From Pirellulales bacterium (GTDB lineage Bacteria; Planctomycetota; Planctomycetia; Pirellulales; Thermoguttaceae), in the NCBI GenBank assembly GCA_030617125.1, contig JAUWWA010000035.1, positions 1-9,684 on the forward strand: a stretch of DNA of 9,684 nucleotides. The letters run 5' to 3'. Position 1 is the first letter of the stretch. Each line of letters starts with the position of its first letter. The notes beneath the pieces are model-generated. The model was not told the DNA's origin, did no database searches, and saw only the letters and a list, made by a program, of their open reading frames with translations. A program made the position numbers and the translations under genes. Positions 6,117 to 9,684 of this stretch are shown here, piece by piece.

Positions 6117-7649
6117 CTATTTCTCCAGCGCCCCGATGCTCTTGAAGTCGTCCCGAAGCGCCGGGTAGAGCTGTTGATAGATGGGGAACGCCCGATCGTA
6201 GTGTCTTTTGGCCTTGCGGTCGGGCGGCGTTTCCTGGACGACGCGGATCGTGGCCGCGCAGGCCTCGCGGACGTTCTTGAACGCCCCGGCCCCCACGGCG
6301 GCCAGCAGGGCCACGCCGTAGGCCGGGCCTTCCTCGGTGTTGATCGTGACCACCTTGCGGCCGAAGACGTCGGCCTGAATCTGCCGCCACAAGGGGCTCC
6401 GCGAGCCGCCGCCGGACGCCCGAATCTGACGCACCGGCACGCCCAACGCGTCGAAAATCGCCAGGCTCTCGCGCATCGAGTACGTCACGCCCTCCATGAT
6501 CGCGCGGAGCATGTGCCCGCGCGTATGGGCGAGCGTCAGCCCGACGAAGCAACCGCGGGCGTCGGGGTCGGCGTGCGGGGTCCGCTCGCCGGAGAGATAC
6601 GGCAGGAAGAAAAGCCCGTGGCTGCCGACGGGAGCTTTCCGAGCCTCGGCGGCGAGGATGTCGTAGACCTCTTGCTTCGCGCGTTTGGCCTTTTCGACGT
6701 CGGCCTTGCAGAGTTCGTTGCGGAACCATTGCAGCGAGCCGCCGGCCGCGAGGTTCACGCCCATCATGTGCCACTTGCCGCGGACCGCGTGGCAGAAAGT
6801 GTGGACGCGCCCCACAGGATCGATCTTCACGTCGTCGCTGTGGACGAACACAACGCCGGAGGTTCCGATCGAGGTGGAGAGCACGCCGCGGCTGACGATG
6901 CCGTTTCCGACGGCCCCGGCCGCACAATCGCCGGCCCCGCCGACCACCACGCAGTCGGTCGAAAGCCCCAGCAGCCTGGCCGTCTCCGCGGTGAGCGTGC
7001 CGGTGACGTCTTCCGACTCATAGCATTCGGCAAACAGGTCGACGTCGAGTTCCAGGGCCGAGAGCAGCTTCTTCGACCACCTGCGCTTGGCCACGTCCAA
7101 CAGGAGCGTGCCGCTGGCGTCGCTGACTTCCGTGGCGAACTCGCCGGTCAGGCGGCGGCGGATTTCGTCCTTCGGCAAGAGGATTTTACGGACCCTGTCG
7201 AACTTCCGCGGCTCGTGGTTTCTCAGCCAGAGGATTTTCGGTGCGGTGAAGCCGGTCAGGGCCGGGTTGGCGACCATGCGAATCAGCTTCTTGCGCCCGC
7301 CGGCACGGCGCTGGATCTCGTCGCACTCGGCGGCGGTTCGCTGGTCGTTCCAGAGGATCGCCCGGCGGACCACCTTGTTGTTCTTATCGAGAAAGACGGA
7401 GCCGTGCATCTGGCCCGATAGCCCGATGCCCTTGACGTCGGCCGGCCCCAGCTTCGCCTTGGCGACGACCTTGCGGACCGAGCAGATCGTGGCCTGCCAC
7501 CAGTCTTCAGGCTCCTGTTCGCTCCAGAGCGGTTTAGGGACGTAACAGGGGTAGGTTTCCATGGCGTCGGCAAGGATGCGGCCCTTCTCGTTCATCGCCA
7601 GGGTCTTGGTGCCGGAGGTGCCGATATCGATTCCGAGGAAGACACTCAT
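6117..7649 (-). CDS. xylB: Xylulokinase
   Basis: This 510-residue FGGY-family kinase phosphorylates D-xylulose to D-xylulose 5-phosphate with ATP in the cytoplasm, feeding the pentose phosphate pathway. The N-terminal lobe begins [12 protein letters not shown] (4-15), with Asp8 and the phosphate-binding loop. SGQMHGSV (78-85) is the xylulokinase hallmark whose Met-His contact the sugar, followed by LWNDQR (99-104). [12 protein letters not shown] places the catalytic base at Asp241. [10 protein letters not shown] (258-267), YLSGERTPH (351-359), [11 protein letters not shown] (411-421) and [12 protein letters not shown] (439-450) form the C-terminal ATP-binding lobe. Length is normal and all key residues are present. 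The ATG at 7649 is preferred because AAAGGG ends four bases upstream and the protein then starts at the family's usual point; an ATG at 7664 would add five residues. The HicB-like gene lies 36 bases upstream on the same strand, so co-transcription is likely. Xylose isomerase is not in the window. Confidence 0.95.
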   Translation of the reverse strand: MSVFLGIDIGTSGTKTLAMNEKGRILADAMETYPCYVPKPLWSEQEPEDWWQATICSVRKVVAKAKLGPADVKGIGLSGQMHGSVFLDKNNKVVRRAILWNDQRTAAECDEIQRRAGGRKKLIRMVANPALTGFTAPKILWLRNHEPRKFDRVRKILLPKDEIRRRLTGEFATEVSDASGTLLLDVAKRRWSKKLLSALELDVDLFAECYESEDVTGTLTAETARLLGLSTDCVVVGGAGDCAAGAVGNGIVSRGVLSTSIGTSGVVFVHSDDVKIDPVGRVHTFCHAVRGKWHMMGVNLAAGGSLQWFRNELCKADVEKAKRAKQEVYDILAAEARKAPVGSHGLFFLPYLSGERTPHADPDARGCFVGLTLAHTRGHMLRAIMEGVTYSMRESLAIFDALGVPVRQIRASGGGSRSPLWRQIQADVFGRKVVTINTEEGPAYGVALLAAVGAGAFKNVREACAATIRVVQETPPDRKAKRHYDRAFPIYQQLYPALRDDFKSIGALEK

Positions 7650-7685
7650 CCGTCCCTTTCGCATGGTTGAGGTGTCCGCGTATGC

Positions 7686-8063
7686 TCACGGAGCCACCAG
7701 TTCAACCTGGGCTGAAAGATTCCTGCACCGCCCACCGTACGGTGCGCTTACCCGGCGCCGAGGATGTCGGCCACGCAGACGCATTTGGGCGATCTCGACG
7801 ATCTCTTTCGGCACCGGTCTGGCGTGCCGTACCCGCTCGCAGATTGCGTCGGGAGCACGGCGGAAGAGATTGATCCTCGGGTCTTTCGATGCTGCTTCGA
7901 GGAGGGACTGCATCGCCTTGTACAACGCAACGTAGGCATCCAATGCACACGTTCCCATACCTACCTGATCGGTATTCAACGAGTGCGCAACCCACATTCC
8001 CTCTTCGTCGTCACTTAGGTACAGCACCCAAGAATCGATGAATTGGTCTGGCAGTTCCGGCAT
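7686..8063 (-). CDS. Small HicB-like protein, orphan, upstream of xylulokinase
   Basis: This 125-residue protein has a region at residues 11-58 (SWVLYLSDDEEGMWVAHSLNT, then VGMGTCALDAYVALYKAMQSLL) that matches the strand-strand-helix pattern of HicB-type partial RNase H-fold domains: an edge strand, GMWVAHS in place of the usual 'gyvas.P', a G-x-G turn and an Ala/Leu-rich helix. A second helical region with INLFRRAPDAI and PVPKEIVEIAQMRL follows (64-96), then an Arg-rich tail. There is no recognisable C-terminal DNA-binding domain and no HicA-like toxin beside it, so a toxin-antitoxin role is doubtful. The start has a good ribosome site: GGAG (8071-8074) seven bases before the ATG. The gene ends 36 bases before the xylulokinase start, suggesting one unit. 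The HicB assignment is pattern-based and could be wrong; that the gene is real is more secure. Confidence 0.7.
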   Translation of the reverse strand: MPELPDQFIDSWVLYLSDDEEGMWVAHSLNTDQVGMGTCALDAYVALYKAMQSLLEAASKDPRINLFRRAPDAICERVRHARPVPKEIVEIAQMRLRGRHPRRRVSAPYGGRCRNLSAQVELVAP

Positions 8064-8110
8064 GTCTTATCTCCATACGCTATATTGGACACTCAGCATC
8101 CACTAGTCGT

Positions 8111-8138
8111 ATTTTAGCACACAATTCTTCTGGTTCAA
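8111..8138 (-). promoter_or_regulatory. Extended -10 promoter for the HicB-like / xylulokinase unit
   Basis: On the minus strand TTGAAC (8133-8138) is followed after 16 bases by TAAAAT (8111-8116), directly preceded by TGC, an extended -10 element. The leader to the ATG at 8063 would be about 40 bases and contains the GGAG site. This is the best promoter match in the window. Confidence 0.5.
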
Positions 8139-8190
8139 GGGGGTTTGCATGGCCGGCACGATGTGCCTTTTCCCGCTGCGATTTCGGTGG

Positions 8191-8196
8191 TAGAAT
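8191..8196 (+). promoter_or_regulatory. Possible -10 box for the family 1 binding-protein gene
   Basis: TAGAAT lies about 44 bases upstream of the ATG at 8240. Seventeen bases further upstream there is only TTTTCC (8168-8173), a poor -35 box. The assignment rests on the -10 box and its position in the divergent gap. Confidence 0.22.
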
Positions 8197-8228
8197 GGCG
8201 CCACGCCGATGGCGGCAATCGACAAGAT

Positions 8229-8233
8229 GGAGG
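8229..8233 (+). promoter_or_regulatory. Strong ribosome binding site that fixes the start at 8240
   Basis: GGAGG ends six bases before the ATG at 8240, near-ideal spacing. It settles which of several overlapping frames in this GC-rich region is real. Confidence 0.65.
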
Positions 8234-8239
8234 ATTCGC

Positions 8240-9684
8240 ATGGCGATCCAATCACTCGATCAGCACATCCTCCGCCTGCTCGCCACCCTCTTCTGCCTCC
8301 TGCTTGCCGGGTGTCCGAAGCCCGGGGCCGACGACAACGCCTCCTCGACGCGTGGGCCGTTGGCCGGCGTGACGTTGCGGCTGTTGGTCGTCGGCGATCC
8401 GGCCATCGCGGCCGGCGCCGGGCAGTTGCGAGGGGAATGGGAGGCCCAAACCGGTTGCGACTTCACCCTCGAGCAACTCGGCCAACAAGAATTGGCCGAC
8501 GCCGATGCGCTCGACGCCGACGCGGTCATCTGTCCCTCCCATCTACTCGGCGTACTGGCCGAACGGGAACTCGTCGCGCCGCTGCCGAAGAAACACATGC
8601 GCTACGATGGCGGGCCATGGGCCGAGACCTTCGAGTTGCCCAAACTCCGCGAAGCCGCCTGGGCCGAGCGTGTCCGGGCCGTCTCGTTCGGCTCGCCCGT
8701 GATGGTTTGCTACTACCGGCCCGACCTGCTCGAGAAACTCCGCCGCCGGCCCCCGCGGACCTGGGCCGAGTATCAGAAACTGGCCAAACTGCTGGCCGAT
8801 CGCAAGGCGCTCGGCGAAGTCGCGCCGGGAACAGACGCCACGGCAAAGGCTGCCCGGTGGTCGGGTACGATCGAGCCGCTCGGACCCGGCTGGGCGGGTA
8901 TCGTCTTGCTGGCCCGCGCCGCACCCTACGCCAAACACCGCGATCAGTACTCGACGTTGTTCGACACCACCACGATGGAGCCGCTCGTCGCCGGCGAACC
9001 GTTCGTCAGGGCGTTGCGGGAACTGGTCGCGGCAGTGAAGCTGGGCCCGAGCAAGCAGCTCGAGTACGATCCCGCCGCCGTCCGAGCGGCCTTCTGGCGA
9101 GGAGAGTGCGGCATGGCGCTGAGTTGGCCTACTGCCGCCGCGGACGTGCCGGCCGCCGAGGGAATCGAGGTCGGCTTCGTCGAACTGCCCGGCTCGAAAG
9201 AGGTCTTCAACGTCGGCACGTCGACGTGGGAGAGCCGCGCGGACGACGACGATCCGCGCGTGGTGCTGCGGGGTATCGCCGGGCGGCTGGGCGTCGTTTC
9301 GGCCAAATCGGCCCATCCGGAAGCGGCGTGGCAGTTGCTGTTTTGGCTCTCGGGCGAGCAGTTCAGCCCGGACGTGTGTGCCGCAAGTCCGGCCGTGACG
9401 CTCTTCCGCCGGTCGCATACGCAGAAGCCCCTGGCATGGGTGGAGAAACCGGTCTCCATGTCTGCCGCGGCCGAGTACGCCGCCGTGGTCGAGGCGGCGA
9501 TGCGGCACGAACAGTGGTTGTTCGCCCTGCGGATTCCCGGTCGCTCTCAGTACCTGTCGGCGCTGGACGCGGCGGTCCGCGCGGCGGTGCGAGGCGAGCA
9601 GTCGCCGGCCGAGGCGCTTCGGCAGGCCGCTGACCGATGGCGGGCGATCACGCAACGGCTGGGGACCGAAAAGCAGAAATCGGC
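8240..9684 (+). CDS. Extracellular solute-binding lipoprotein, family 1 (runs off right edge)
   Basis: The frame from 8240 is open for 481 codons to the window end without a stop. The N-terminus is a clear lipoprotein signal: hydrophobic residues 10-24 ending in LLAGC, acceptor Cys25, then a short polar linker. The mature protein starts with a strand LRLLVVGDP, and the order of elements fits family 1 solute-binding proteins (MalE/UgpB-like): a putative periplasmic loop AVICPSHLLGVLAERELVAPL, then the hinge SFGSPVMVCYYRPDLLEKL with PRTWAEYQKLAKLLAD, the GECGMALSWP segment, GRLGVVSAKSAHPEAAWQLLFWLSG, and a C-terminal helix YLSALDAAVRAAVRG with SPAEALRQAADRWRAIT. These motifs are typical of ABC sugar importers, where the lipoprotein delivers substrate to two permeases. 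The visible length suggests the stop is close beyond the edge. It is divergent from the HicB-like/xylulokinase unit. The ligand is unknown; permease genes may follow outside the window. Confidence 0.85.
   Translation, partial: MAIQSLDQHILRLLATLFCLLLAGCPKPGADDNASSTRGPLAGVTLRLLVVGDPAIAAGAGQLRGEWEAQTGCDFTLEQLGQQELADADALDADAVICPSHLLGVLAERELVAPLPKKHMRYDGGPWAETFELPKLREAAWAERVRAVSFGSPVMVCYYRPDLLEKLRRRPPRTWAEYQKLAKLLADRKALGEVAPGTDATAKAARWSGTIEPLGPGWAGIVLLARAAPYAKHRDQYSTLFDTTTMEPLVAGEPFVRALRELVAAVKLGPSKQLEYDPAAVRAAFWRGECGMALSWPTAAADVPAAEGIEVGFVELPGSKEVFNVGTSTWESRADDDDPRVVLRGIAGRLGVVSAKSAHPEAAWQLLFWLSGEQFSPDVCAASPAVTLFRRSHTQKPLAWVEKPVSMSAAAEYAAVVEAAMRHEQWLFALRIPGRSQYLSALDAAVRAAVRGEQSPAEALRQAADRWRAITQRLGTEKQKS

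Noticed and set aside
5890..6927. 345-codon minus-strand frame in another frame of the xylulokinase 3' half and the repeat gap
   Set aside because: It is Arg-rich, runs through the tandem repeats and hairpins, and has no motif.
6174..7421. 415-codon plus-strand frame opposite xylulokinase
   Set aside because: Xylulokinase on the other strand carries every catalytic motif; this frame only mirrors its codon bias.
7733..7744. Perfect 12-bp palindrome CACCGTACGGTG near the end of the HicB-like gene
   Set aside because: It lies in coding sequence, occurs once, and could arise by chance in GC-rich DNA; there is no supporting operator context.
8209..9633. 474-codon plus-strand frame overlapping the family 1 binding-protein gene
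   Set aside because: It is extremely Arg-rich with no motif, while the frame starting at 8240 has a GGAGG site, a lipobox and solute-binding motifs throughout.
8543..9655. 370-codon minus-strand frame opposite the family 1 binding-protein gene
   Set aside because: The composition is typical of a shadow frame (Arg, Gly, His) and there is no family signature or ribosome site.
1..9684. CRISPR array, tRNA or rRNA genes, insertion sequences, phage or defence genes
   Set aside because: No regularly spaced repeats, cloverleaf, rRNA segments, transposase, integrase or recognisable defence domains were seen on either strand.

Overview
The window reads as a GC-rich bacterial chromosome segment, most likely from a planctomycete (Pirellulales-like). 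The main pointer is a DUF1559-type protein carrying the LLLPAVQAAR...NNLKQI block that is hugely expanded in Planctomycetes. The style of the STAS protein and the loosely packed, mostly single-gene units with palindrome-rich gaps fit too. This is inference from protein families; there is no rRNA or other phylogenetic marker here.

Layout, left to right. (1) Bases 1-235, minus strand: the N-terminal 78 residues of an unrecognised single-pass membrane protein that runs off the left edge. (2) 462-1529, minus: a PLP-dependent low-specificity threonine aldolase. (3) 1696-2655, plus, divergent from the aldolase: a lipoprotein of the ribose-binding-protein type (periplasmic binding protein type 1). 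(4) 2805-3179, plus: a single-domain STAS protein (anti-sigma-factor-antagonist type). (5) 3465-5888, plus: an 807-residue exported protein ending in a 'headless' DUF1559 pseudopilin-like module. (6) 6117-7649, minus: xylulokinase, preceded on the same strand by (7) 7686-8063, a small HicB-like protein; these two probably form one transcription unit with a good extended -10 promoter. (8) 8240 to the right edge, plus, divergent from (7): an extracellular solute-binding lipoprotein of family 1 (MalE/UgpB-like), open at the window end.

How they may work together: two solute-binding lipoproteins of different structural classes flank or neighbour a xylulokinase, which suggests sugar uptake and pentose catabolism. 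No permease, ATPase or xylose isomerase is visible, so the transport systems are incomplete inside the window; the family 1 binding protein may be followed by permease genes just past the right edge. The aldolase, STAS and DUF1559 genes look like independent units.

Nothing here is a clear new defence or mobile system. The most unusual signals are non-coding. The STAS and DUF1559 genes share a promoter-like element (24 of 35 positions identical, with the same 29-base distance from GGCTACTTC to TATACT). A 10-mer, GTTTAGCGGG, or its complement occurs three times at intergenic hairpins, including a 20-bp inverted repeat at 3251-3320. The convergent gap at 5889-6116 holds short tandem repeats and two adjacent hairpins. 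No gene-free stretch exceeds 300 bases.
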